Below, in pieces: positions 15,570-24,515 of a stretch of 64,000 nucleotides of DNA (the stretch's first letter is position 1; every line of letters begins with the position of its first letter). This stretch comes from an uncultured Lachnospiraceae bacterium (GTDB lineage: Bacteria; Bacillota; Clostridia; Lachnospirales; Lachnospiraceae). The position numbers and the translations under genes were made by a program. Below the pieces are notes generated by a model. That model did not search any database and was not told the DNA's origin. It worked only from the letters and a program-made list of their open reading frames with translations. Where the stretch lies: positions 1-64,000 of the forward strand of contig CAJUCC010000065.1 in assembly GCA_910585205.1 (NCBI GenBank). Direction: 5' to 3'.

Positions 15570-16133
15570 ATGGAGGGAATATTGGCTTTGAAACGGCGGG
15601 ACACGGATGCCGGGGGGGATGATTTTGCATGTATTGAGTTAGAGCAGCCCGATTTTATCCGGGAAAAACTGGATGCGGTGGACGATGTTCACATGCGGAT
15701 CGGGATAACCCTTGGTACGATTGACAAGGTGATGAAGGCAAAGTTCGACCGGGAACTGGAACGGGCAGGACTGACCGTGTCACAGATGCAGGTGTTGATG
15801 TACATATTGAAGGAACAGAAAAAGCAGGATCGTGAGATTACGGCAAGGGAGCTGGAACAGCGTTTCCGGGTCAGCAATCCCACAATGTCAGGCGTTCTGC
15901 GACGCCTGGAAAAAAAAGGATTTATTGAGCGGAAACCGGGCAGTCAGGACAAACGAAACAAACAGATCCGCATCAGGGAGAACATCGATGCGCTGCATCA
16001 GATGATACATGACCGCATAAATGTGGAGGGGAAGCGGATGTTCCGCGGATTTACGAAAGAAGAGCTGGCAGAGCTGGCAAGGCTGTCTGCAAAGCTTTTG
16101 CATAATTTAGAACAGGATGGAGAAGAGGAGTAG
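15570..16133 (+). CDS. MarR-family transcriptional regulator
   Basis: 187 aa. The winged helix is clear: LTVSQMQVLMYILKEQ, ITARELEQRFRVSNPTMSGVLRRLEKKGFIER, then KRNKQIRI in the wing. Flanking helices form the dimer interface. The first 40 residues are an extension that may not be translated: the ATG at 15570 sits right next to a poly-G site, while a TTG at 15588 has GGAGGG ten bases before it. It heads the operon with the efflux adaptor and RND pump, four bases apart, and most likely represses it. Confidence 0.88.
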   Translation: MEGILALKRRDTDAGGDDFACIELEQPDFIREKLDAVDDVHMRIGITLGTIDKVMKAKFDRELERAGLTVSQMQVLMYILKEQKKQDREITARELEQRFRVSNPTMSGVLRRLEKKGFIERKPGSQDKRNKQIRIRENIDALHQMIHDRINVEGKRMFRGFTKEELAELARLSAKLLHNLEQDGEEE

Positions 16134-16137
16134 GCAT

Positions 16138-18111
16138 ATGGAAAAGAGAACGGAAGGCGGAAACAGAAAAGACTTTTCACGGATACTGGCATTTGCCTGT
16201 GTGACGGTCGTTTCTTCGGGGCTTGTGCTTGGAGGATGCGGCGGCCCGGGTGGTCCGGGCGGACCGGAGGGTGCGGCGCAGGAGAAGGATACGTCTATTC
16301 TGGTGGAAACGACGTCCCCTTTGGTAGAGAACATCGAACTGGACGGCGATTTTATCGGCAGTGTGGAGTCTGAGGACGAGATCACGGTGGTGGCTAAAGT
16401 GGGAGGAGATGTGACGGCGGCCTATTTCGAGGAGGGCGACCGGGTCAATGAGGGCGATCTGCTGTTTACGATCGACGATGCCAGCGCGCAGATTTCGATG
16501 GCGCAGGCACAGGCAAGTCTGGAAAGCGCCAATGCTTCCGTGGCCAGCGCAGGGGCTTCCGTGGCCAGCGCGGGGGCGTCGGTAGCCAGTGCGCAGGCGA
16601 ACGTATCGCTGAACGAACTGAACCTGCTCTATACCCAGGAACAAATCAAACAGTCTCTCGGACAGGTGGATACCAATCAGATGCAGCTTGAAAATGCGGT
16701 TGCTTCCGCGAAGTATGCGCTGAAAGCGGCGCAGGAGAATGAAGCGCTGGCGGCGGAGCAGTTCGGTCTGGCGCGGGATGCCTACGAAGATCTGGAGGAT
16801 AATCTGGACGACCTGCGGGATAACGCGAATAATATGCGGGATTATGCCAAGGAGCTGCAGCAGGTCAAGGCGAAGTATGATACGATCAAACATGCGGCCA
16901 GCCCGGACGAAGCGAGAAATCTCGCGGGCGGTATTCATATTCCCGATAATATTGACAATACACAGCAGGCAATCGCCGAATATTATATTTATGAGATGAC
17001 AAACGGCGCCGCAGAGACGGAATATAATCTGGGCGTGATGATTAGTGCGGCGCAGTCACAGGAAGAAACACTGCGCTCCTCGCGCAGCAGCCTTGACGGC
17101 AATAAGGACTCCATGCGCCTGAATCAGATCAGCGCCGCGATCAGCAAGGAAACGGCGAAGAACAATGTCTATTCCGCGGAGGATGCGCTGAAACTGGCCG
17201 AAAAGATGCTGGAAGACTATGAGCTGTACACCAAGGCCGTGGTTATTGCCGGCGCCCATTACCAGCTCGCGGGTTCCAACGCGGGACTGATTAATGCGCA
17301 GGCAGGCGTGACGCAGGCTGAGGCAGGGGTAAAGCAGGCACAGGCAGGCGTGCAGCAGGCGCAGGCAGGGGTAAAGCAGGCGCAGGCGGGCGTGGAAGCC
17401 GCACAGCTGCAGCTTGACTATACGAAGGTGACGTCTCCCGTATCCGGTGTGGTGACGAAAAAGAACGTTACCGTCAACAATATGGCCGCACAGGGATCGC
17501 CGGCTTATGTGATTACGGCGGACGATGCGGTCAACGTGGTATTCTATGTCTCTGAAAAGGTGATGAAAGAGCTGCGTGTGGGAGAGCGTATCCGGGTGGA
17601 GCGCAACGGGGAGGAATACGAAGCGCAGATTTCCGAAAATGCCGGCGTTGCGGATGAAACCAACGGCCTGTTTAAAATCAAGGCGCGGCTGACCGCAGGT
17701 GCAGACAGCCTGATTACGGGGACGAATGTCAAGATCACACTGGCGACGCAGAAGGCGGAAAATGTACTGACCATTCCGGTGGACAGTGTATACTATGAGA
17801 ATCAGCAGGCTTATGTATATTGTATGGAAAGCGGAAAGGCCGTGAAAACGGAGATCGAGACGGGAATCACAAACAATGAGAATGTGGAAGTGAAATCCGG
17901 ACTGACCAGGGACAGTCAGGTTATTACTACATGGGCTTCGCAGTTAAAAGACGGCTCTTCCGTAAAAGTAAAAGAAGGGGAGAGCGGTGCGGCCGGCAGC
18001 GGAACCGATACGGACGGTGCGGCCGACGACGCGGAAGCGGAGATGTCGGATACGCAGCGGCTGAATGAATACATAGAGGCAAGAGCCACACAGCAGAATG
18101 CGGCGCAGTAA
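16138..18111 (+). CDS. RND efflux adaptor (HlyD/membrane-fusion family), predicted lipoprotein
   Basis: 657 aa. The lipobox VLGGC puts the lipidated Cys at 34. A Gly/Pro-rich linker follows, then a barrel/lipoyl half (to about 120), a very long coiled-coil hairpin (about 120-430), and the second lipoyl half (DYTKVTSPVSGVVTKKNVTV) with beta-barrel and membrane-proximal domains. The coiled coil contains near-exact heptad repeats (ASVASAG, and QAGV-Q-A units), which show as short direct DNA repeats near 16540-16600 and 17300-17400. The start is the Met with GAGGAG before it. It pairs with the pump encoded 14 bases downstream. Confidence 0.9.
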   Translation: MEKRTEGGNRKDFSRILAFACVTVVSSGLVLGGCGGPGGPGGPEGAAQEKDTSILVETTSPLVENIELDGDFIGSVESEDEITVVAKVGGDVTAAYFEEGDRVNEGDLLFTIDDASAQISMAQAQASLESANASVASAGASVASAGASVASAQANVSLNELNLLYTQEQIKQSLGQVDTNQMQLENAVASAKYALKAAQENEALAAEQFGLARDAYEDLEDNLDDLRDNANNMRDYAKELQQVKAKYDTIKHAASPDEARNLAGGIHIPDNIDNTQQAIAEYYIYEMTNGAAETEYNLGVMISAAQSQEETLRSSRSSLDGNKDSMRLNQISAAISKETAKNNVYSAEDALKLAEKMLEDYELYTKAVVIAGAHYQLAGSNAGLINAQAGVTQAEAGVKQAQAGVQQAQAGVKQAQAGVEAAQLQLDYTKVTSPVSGVVTKKNVTVNNMAAQGSPAYVITADDAVNVVFYVSEKVMKELRVGERIRVERNGEEYEAQISENAGVADETNGLFKIKARLTAGADSLITGTNVKITLATQKAENVLTIPVDSVYYENQQAYVYCMESGKAVKTEIETGITNNENVEVKSGLTRDSQVITTWASQLKDGSSVKVKEGESGAAGSGTDTDGAADDAEAEMSDTQRLNEYIEARATQQNAAQ

Positions 18112-18124
18112 GGAGAGGTGACGG

Positions 18125-21100
18125 ATGAGCAAGTTGACAAAAACAGTACTGCAGCGCCCGGTTGCCGCGTTGGTGATCGTGGTTTCCTTGATTATATTTG
18201 GTATCAGTTCGATCCGGGGAATGAATCTGCAGCTGACGCCGGATATGGATATGCCGGTTATGCTTGTAATTACGACTTACCCACAGGCGGGTCCGGAGGA
18301 TGTGGAGCGGCTTGTGAGTAAGGAAATTGAGGACGAACTGGGAACGCTGGCGGGGCTGGACACGACATATTCCATGTCGCAGGAGAATATGTCCATGGTT
18401 ATGTTTTCGTTTGAGTATGGCACGGACATGGACGATGCCTTTAACGATATGCAGAAAGCCATCGAGCGGGTGAAGCGGAGTTTGCCGGAGGATGCGGACG
18501 ATCCGACGGTGATTGCGATGGATATGAATGCGCAGTCGGTGATGACGCTGTCCGTGGACTCCAAAGAAGAGGGTGTCGATGTCCTCAGCTATGTGGAAGA
18601 AACAGTGCAGCCGGAGCTGGAAAAGATCAGTGACGTGGCCGATCTGTCGATTTCCGGCGGCGATGACTCCTATATCAGTGTGGAACTGATACCGGAACTG
18701 GTGCGGCAGTATAAGCTCGATATTTCCACGGTGGCCAATACGGTGGCCGCGGCCAATTACACGATTCCCGCGGGTACGGCGGACTATGGCGGACAGAGTC
18801 TGAATGTCAGCTCCACAACGGAATACAAGACACCGGCGGAAATTGCCGCAATCCCGATTACCACGGCGACCGGCGCTGTCATTCACCTTTCGGATATTGC
18901 CAATGTGCATTATGCCGTGGCGGATGCCACCGGTTACAGCCGGTATAACGGTTCCGAGAATGTGAGCATCGGCATTACCAAGATTCAGAGTTCCAGTGCC
19001 GTGACGCTTTCCTCCAAAGTGACGAAAGTGATCGACCGTCTGAATGCGGAAAACCCGGAGATTACGATTACGCCGGTATATGACAGCAGCGAAACCATCG
19101 TCGCTTCGCTGATCTCCATTGCCCAGACACTGGCGGTGGGAATTGTTATCACGATGTTTGTGCTGTTTCTTTTTTTCGGCGATTTCAAGGGCAGCCTGAT
19201 CGTCGGCAGTTCGATGCCGGTCTCATTGCTGGTGACATTTATATTGATGAAGTTTATGGGCTTTTCCCTGAATATGATTACGATGGGAGCGCTGGTCATC
19301 GGTATCGGTATGATGGTGGACAATGCGATCGTGGTGATCGAGATGTGCTTCCGCAAAAAAGACGAGGGCATGAGTTATATGGATGCGGCCTATGAGGCGA
19401 CGAAAACGGTGATGGCATCCATTGTGGCTTCCACGATTACGACAATTGTGGTATATCTGCCGCTGTCGATGATGGAAGGGTTGTCGGGACAGATGTTCGG
19501 ACAGCTCGGCTATACGATTGTGTTTGCCCTGATCGCGTCGCTTGTCTCCGCAATCACGCTCGTGCCGCTCTGCTTTTCGCAGTACAGGCCGGCAGAAAAA
19601 AAGGATACAAAGATCAATCATTTTCTCGATGCGGTCAGTGAAAAATATGCGGGGATTTTGCGGCGGGCGCTGCACAGACGGCTTCTGGTGGCGCTGGTGG
19701 CCGTGGGTATCTTTATCGTATCCGTCTTCCTGTTCCGCTTTGTGAATATGGAGCTGATGGGGCAGACGGACGAAGGGCAGGTGTCCATATCGGTAAATTT
19801 CCGCCCGGGGACGAAACTGGATACGGTGAACGCCAAAGTGGAAGAACTCGAACGGTTTGTGGCGGACAGTCCGTATATTGACGACTACAGTGCGAACGTG
19901 ACGGAGTCGAGTGCAAGCGGCAGCATCAATGCGTATGTGGCCGACGACTGCCGGCTTTCCACGGCGGATATTGTGGACGAATGGACGAAGGAAGTAAAGG
20001 GGTACGAGGAAAGCTGTGAGATCAGCGTGGCGTCTTCCTCGTCCATGGGTATGAGCGGCATGGGCGGCAATACCTATGACATATCTCTGGAGGGCAATGA
20101 TCTGGAAGAGCTGAAGGAAGCCTGCCGTATCGTCTCGGATGCGGTGGTGAAGGCGGACGGCGTTATCAGTGCGACATCCTCCTTTGCCGATGCGGCGACC
20201 AAGGCGGAGATTATCATCGATCCGATCAAAGCCGCTGCCGCGGGCATGACGCCGCAGATGGCATCCGGTATGGTCTATTCGATGATGAGCGGTTCCGATG
20301 CCATGGACGTTATGATTGATGATACGAAGTACAAGGTGCGGGTGGAATATCCGGCGGACGAATATGCGACGGTCAATGACGTGGCGGGCATTATGCTGAC
20401 CAATTCGGCCGGGATGCAGGTTCCGTTGTCCGATATTGCGGAGATTGTCTATACGGATTCCCCCCAGACGATCAGCCGCCAGAACGGCAGCTATACAGCC
20501 AGTGTGACGGCGACGCTCGAAGCGGATGCCAAATTTACCGCACAGGAGACGATCCGACAGCAAATGGAACAGACCTTCCTGCCGGACGGCGTACAGCAGG
20601 TGACAAATACGATGGATGAGACGATGCAGGAAGAGTTCAGCGCGCTGATTTCGGCCATCGTTACGGCAATTCTGCTTGTATACATAGTTATGGCGATTCA
20701 GTTTGAAAATCTGCGGTATTCAGGCATGGTTATGTTCTGCATTCCCTTTTCTCTGATCGGGTCCATTTTGCTGCTGCTCATTACACAGTGTACGGTGAGC
20801 ATGGTATCTCTGATGGGTTTTCTGATGCTGATCGGTATTGTGGTAAACAACGGTATCCTGTATGTGGATTATACCAATATGCTGCGTAAGACAATGAGCA
20901 CCGAAGAAGCGTTGATCGAAACCGGAAAATCGCGGCTGCGGCCGATTTTGATGACGACGCTGACGACGATTCTTTCGATGATTCCCATGGCATTGGGGGT
21001 GGGAAAGAACGGGGAAATGACGCAGGGCATGGCGGTCGTTATTGTGGGCGGACTGACGGCTTCCACGATTCTGACATTGATTCTGCTGCCGACTTTCTAT

Positions 21101-21196
21101 ATGATTATACATAAACGGAGTAAGGATAAGAAGGAAAAGAAAAAGAACCGGAAACAGCGCAGACAGGAAAATGAGAAATTACTGGAAAAGCTGTAA
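18125..21196 (+). CDS. RND-family efflux pump (AcrB/MMPL-type permease)
   Basis: 1023 aa, normal length for an HAE1-type pump with 12 transmembrane helices and two large external loops. The opening LTKTVLQRPVAALVIVVSLI is typical. In helix 4 the motif is MMVDNAIVVIE: Asp399 is present, but the second Asp of the AcrB pair (VDDAIVV) is Asn400. The C-terminal repeat has a GFLMLIGIVVNNGILYVDY block. It probably exports amphiphilic drugs, bile-related compounds or lipids using ion gradients; the substrate is not evident. It ends with a highly basic cytosolic tail of KKEKKKNRKQRR type. Confidence 0.93.
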   Translation: MSKLTKTVLQRPVAALVIVVSLIIFGISSIRGMNLQLTPDMDMPVMLVITTYPQAGPEDVERLVSKEIEDELGTLAGLDTTYSMSQENMSMVMFSFEYGTDMDDAFNDMQKAIERVKRSLPEDADDPTVIAMDMNAQSVMTLSVDSKEEGVDVLSYVEETVQPELEKISDVADLSISGGDDSYISVELIPELVRQYKLDISTVANTVAAANYTIPAGTADYGGQSLNVSSTTEYKTPAEIAAIPITTATGAVIHLSDIANVHYAVADATGYSRYNGSENVSIGITKIQSSSAVTLSSKVTKVIDRLNAENPEITITPVYDSSETIVASLISIAQTLAVGIVITMFVLFLFFGDFKGSLIVGSSMPVSLLVTFILMKFMGFSLNMITMGALVIGIGMMVDNAIVVIEMCFRKKDEGMSYMDAAYEATKTVMASIVASTITTIVVYLPLSMMEGLSGQMFGQLGYTIVFALIASLVSAITLVPLCFSQYRPAEKKDTKINHFLDAVSEKYAGILRRALHRRLLVALVAVGIFIVSVFLFRFVNMELMGQTDEGQVSISVNFRPGTKLDTVNAKVEELERFVADSPYIDDYSANVTESSASGSINAYVADDCRLSTADIVDEWTKEVKGYEESCEISVASSSSMGMSGMGGNTYDISLEGNDLEELKEACRIVSDAVVKADGVISATSSFADAATKAEIIIDPIKAAAAGMTPQMASGMVYSMMSGSDAMDVMIDDTKYKVRVEYPADEYATVNDVAGIMLTNSAGMQVPLSDIAEIVYTDSPQTISRQNGSYTASVTATLEADAKFTAQETIRQQMEQTFLPDGVQQVTNTMDETMQEEFSALISAIVTAILLVYIVMAIQFENLRYSGMVMFCIPFSLIGSILLLLITQCTVSMVSLMGFLMLIGIVVNNGILYVDYTNMLRKTMSTEEALIETGKSRLRPILMTTLTTILSMIPMALGVGKNGEMTQGMAVVIVGGLTASTILTLILLPTFYMIIHKRSKDKKEKKKNRKQRRQENEKLLEKL

Positions 21197-21351
21197 AATA
21201 GAAGGGGCTGTTGCAAAAGCGGATACATAGTCTGCCGGAGCGGCAGCTCCGTTTTTGCGCGACGGGGGCTGCGGCGCGCAAAAAGCGCGAATCGGCGGCG
21301 CAAAATGCGCCGGAATCTTTGCACGGACTGCCGACTTTCCGCAGATAATCA
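21197..21351 (+). other. GC-rich intergenic segment with several hairpins
   Basis: After the pump gene this stretch holds CGGAGC-GGCA-GCTCCG (a terminator, listed separately), GCGCGC-AAAAA-GCGCG, and GGCGCA-AAA-TGCGCC. It starts with GGGGCTGTTGCAAAA, is more GC-rich than the flanks and encodes nothing. It looks like a dispersed intergenic repeat, but only one copy lies in this window. Confidence 0.4.
21236..21256 (+). terminator. Terminator of the RND operon
   Basis: CGGAGC (21236-21241) and GCTCCG (21246-21251) form a 6-bp GC stem with loop GGCA, followed by TTTTT. Confidence 0.65.
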
Positions 21352-21380
21352 TTGATGATTACCCCGGGAAATGCTATAAT
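21352..21380 (+). promoter_or_regulatory. Promoter of the Cache chemoreceptor gene
   Basis: TTGATG (21352-21357) and a perfect TATAAT (21375-21380) with a 17-bp spacer, 32 bases before the TTG start. Confidence 0.6.
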
Positions 21381-21412
21381 CATGTCATGTACGAATGACA
21401 GGAGGGAGAACG

Positions 21413-23491
21413 TTGAAATTTAAAAAAATAGGTGCAAGGTTACTGGTGGGCATTCTGCCTCCCGTTATGATCGCAATGATATTGTTGACGATAATCAGCG
21501 CGTATGAATCGCGGACGCTGATCGATCAGCAGACACAGGAACGCATGACTGCAGAACTGGCGGCCCAGGAAGCGACGATTGTAAATGAACTGACAGTTGC
21601 CTCCAATACGGTCAATAATATAGCAGGTACCGTTTCCAGCGGTTATAAAAGTACCACACAGTACAATCTGGAAACGTCACTGCAGCAGGTGGTGGCCGAG
21701 AATGATTTTATATTCGGCGCCGGCATTTGGTTTGAGCCGAATGTGTTTAAATCGTCAGAGACTTATATGGGGCCTTACGTGTATCGTTCCGGCACACCGG
21801 ACGAGGGAACGGCCGGCCTGACGACTTCATACAAGCGCAGTACGGAGGCGTATGATTATTTTAATCAGGAATACTATCTGCTCGGCAAAACCGCGGAGGT
21901 GCCGACGTTCACGGCTCCTTATTATGATGAACTGACGGATAAGACACTGCTTACCTGTACGATGCCGATGCACAATATGATGGGAAACTTTATCGGATGT
22001 GTTACGGTGGATATAGAACTTTCCAGGCTGCAGGACATGGTGGGCGGCATACGGATCGGAGAATATGGTGACGCCATGCTGCTGGCCGCTGATACCGGGC
22101 GTTATCTGGGATGCGCCGACGAGAGCAAAGTGACGGGCGGCGCCACCATTGTGGGTGAGGGCAATGCTTCTCTGGCGGCCGCGGGCAGAGAGCTTTTGGG
22201 ACAGGCAAAGGGTGTCATCGAATATCAGGAAAACGGAAAAAATTACATACTGTATTTTGATACGATACCGGGTGTAGGCTGGAAAATGGTGATGCGTGTG
22301 CCGCAGATGCAGCTTGATATGCCGATTATTCGTCTGCTGAAACTGCAGGCTGCGGTGGGGCTGGCAGCGGCTGTGATTTCCGTTCTGATGATATTGTGGC
22401 AGGTGCATAAACTGGCCCGCAGCATCGGCAAAGTGCACCGGTTTGCCGAGACGCTGGCAGGGGGCGATTTTTCGATTCAGCCGATGTCCGTTACCCGCCA
22501 GGATGAGCTTGGCCGCATGGGACGTTCCCTGAACGCGATGTATGAGAGCAACAAAGGAGTGCTGGAAAATATATCGGCACATGCGGGAGCGATCAATGCC
22601 TCAAGCGAAAAACTGCACGAGGCGTCCCGGGAACTGCTGGGGCGGTTTGGAGATATTGAAAAACTGATGAACAGTGTCAATGAGGCGATGATGTCAACCG
22701 GCTCTGCGACACAGGAAGTAAACGCTTCCACAGAGGAAGTTTCCTCTTCCGTCAATGTGCTCGCCGGGGAGACGGAGAAGAGCCGCAGCATGATGGAGGA
22801 GATTAAAAAGCGCGCACACGGCATTGAGACGAGCAGTCGGGCTTCTTACGATCACGCAATCCGTCTTTCCGGGGAATATCAGAAGAATCTGGAACGCAGC
22901 ATCGACAATGCACAGATTGTGGAGACGATCGGCCATATGGCGGAAGTGATTTCCGATATTGCAGGACAGATCAACCTGCTTTCGCTGAATGCGTCAATCG
23001 AAGCGGCCAGAGCCGGAGAGGCGGGCAGAGGCTTTGCGGTTGTGGCCACGGAGATCGGTAAACTGGCGGGCGATACGGCCAATGCGGTGGGAGAGATACA
23101 GAAAACGATCGATGAAGTCAAAAATGCATTCGCTCTGCTGACGGAAGATTCCCGGTCGCTTCTGGCATTTTTGCAGGATACGGTAACGCCGGATTATGAT
23201 AAGTTTGTCGGTGTGGCAAAGCAATATGGCGCGGATGCGGTTTCCATAGGGGAAAGCTCCGCCAAGATTTCCGATATGGCGGAAAATATCGAGAATATTA
23301 TGGGAGAAGTGGCCAATGCGGTACAGAATATCGCGGAATCTGCGCAGGAAACGGCCGACAACAGCGGGCAGATTATGGATACGATGGCCGAAGTATCCCG
23401 GGTTGTGGATCAGGTATCGGCAATGTCGCAAGAGCAGGAAGAGATTGCAGGGGATTTGAATGAGGTCGTGGGGAAATTCAAATTAAATTAG
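21413..23491 (+). CDS. Methyl-accepting chemotaxis protein with Cache-type sensor
   Basis: 692 aa. TM1 is about 9-31. The extracellular part to about 300 looks like a double Cache domain ([59 protein letters not shown]). TM2 is about 306-330, a HAMP domain follows, then the signalling coiled coil with the tip [24 protein letters not shown] near 525. It binds a small ligand outside and controls a CheA kinase. I start at TTG 21413 because GGAGGGA is five bases upstream; an ATG at 21395 has none. It is separate from the chemosensory cluster at 40-53 kb but may feed into it. Confidence 0.92.
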   Translation: MKFKKIGARLLVGILPPVMIAMILLTIISAYESRTLIDQQTQERMTAELAAQEATIVNELTVASNTVNNIAGTVSSGYKSTTQYNLETSLQQVVAENDFIFGAGIWFEPNVFKSSETYMGPYVYRSGTPDEGTAGLTTSYKRSTEAYDYFNQEYYLLGKTAEVPTFTAPYYDELTDKTLLTCTMPMHNMMGNFIGCVTVDIELSRLQDMVGGIRIGEYGDAMLLAADTGRYLGCADESKVTGGATIVGEGNASLAAAGRELLGQAKGVIEYQENGKNYILYFDTIPGVGWKMVMRVPQMQLDMPIIRLLKLQAAVGLAAAVISVLMILWQVHKLARSIGKVHRFAETLAGGDFSIQPMSVTRQDELGRMGRSLNAMYESNKGVLENISAHAGAINASSEKLHEASRELLGRFGDIEKLMNSVNEAMMSTGSATQEVNASTEEVSSSVNVLAGETEKSRSMMEEIKKRAHGIETSSRASYDHAIRLSGEYQKNLERSIDNAQIVETIGHMAEVISDIAGQINLLSLNASIEAARAGEAGRGFAVVATEIGKLAGDTANAVGEIQKTIDEVKNAFALLTEDSRSLLAFLQDTVTPDYDKFVGVAKQYGADAVSIGESSAKISDMAENIENIMGEVANAVQNIAESAQETADNSGQIMDTMAEVSRVVDQVSAMSQEQEEIAGDLNEVVGKFKLN

Positions 23492-23544
23492 TACTTTTCT
23501 CCTGCCTTATTGTATGATATAATAACAAGGGAGTTTGTTCATTT

Positions 23545-24483
23545 ATGTCGGATATAACAAGCAGTAAGAGAAAACGGCGTGTGCAGATACTAAAGCGGTT
23601 GATCGTTGTGTTTATTCTTGCGGCAATCCTGATTCCGACGGCGGCCAGTGTATATCTGGGACTGCGGGTACGGGAACTTAAACAGGAAGCGGAAAGTCTT
23701 CGGGTTGAGGCCGCGCAGATGGAGGCGGCGGTGGAAGAGATGCAGGAGAAGGCCGTCAGGGAAGCGGAGCCTGCGATACTGACGGAGGAAGACGGGATTC
23801 GCGCCTGGGAGGAACAGGCGGAAGAGACTGCAGAGAAACCGGCGGTGCAATCGGATATTCGAAAGGTATATCTGACATTTGACGACGGACCGAGCATATA
23901 TACGGATGATATTTTGGACATTCTGAAAGAGTATGACGTGAAGGCCACTTTTTTTGTCGTGGGTGAGGGAAAAGAGCCTTATGAAGATGCCTGCCGTAGA
24001 ATTGTGGAGGAAGGGCATACACTGGGGATGCATTCCTACAGCCATGTTTATCAGGAGATATACGCATCCAGAGAAGATTTTATCTGGGATGTCAATGTGC
24101 TGCAGGATTATCTGCATCAGGTAACGGGGGTCTACCCCGACATCTATCGTTTCCCCGGCGGCAGCAGCAACCAGGTGGGCACGGTGGATATGCAGGATCT
24201 GAAGGACTATCTCAATGAGATCGGCATTACATGGTATGACTGGAATGTTTCCAGCGGGGATGCCACCGGCCATTTGAGCAAGGAACAGATTGTCCGCAAC
24301 TGTACGGAAGATTTGGAAAAATACGGGGAAGCCGTAATACTGCTGCATGATGCGGCGGATAAAAAGACAACGCTGCAGGCGCTGCCGGAGATCATAGAGG
24401 CGATACTGGCGATGGATGACACGATCATCGTACCGATTACAAAGGAGACGATACCGATACAGCACGGGAAAGCGAAATCATAG
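23545..24483 (+). CDS. Membrane-anchored polysaccharide deacetylase (NodB family)
   Basis: 312 aa. A basic N-terminus, one TM helix (about 16-39), a short coiled coil (43-70) and an acidic linker precede the NodB domain (about 105-300). Motifs: TFDDGP with Asp113/Asp114, the metal His pair in HSYSH (163 and 167), RFPGG, WYDWN and LLHD. The family removes N-acetyl groups, most often from peptidoglycan, giving lysozyme resistance. TATAAT at 23518-23523 with a poor -35 is a possible promoter. The ATG has only a distant AAGGGAG, so initiation may be weak. The bactofilin gene follows. Confidence 0.9.
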   Translation: MSDITSSKRKRRVQILKRLIVVFILAAILIPTAASVYLGLRVRELKQEAESLRVEAAQMEAAVEEMQEKAVREAEPAILTEEDGIRAWEEQAEETAEKPAVQSDIRKVYLTFDDGPSIYTDDILDILKEYDVKATFFVVGEGKEPYEDACRRIVEEGHTLGMHSYSHVYQEIYASREDFIWDVNVLQDYLHQVTGVYPDIYRFPGGSSNQVGTVDMQDLKDYLNEIGITWYDWNVSSGDATGHLSKEQIVRNCTEDLEKYGEAVILLHDAADKKTTLQALPEIIEAILAMDDTIIVPITKETIPIQHGKAKS

Positions 24484-24515
24484 CAGCACATAAAGAAATG
24501 GAGGATATGGAAAAA

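Noticed and set aside
16530..17400. Short direct repeats that could be taken for a CRISPR or satellite
   Set aside because: They encode in-frame heptad repeats of the adaptor's coiled coil, without spacers of constant length.
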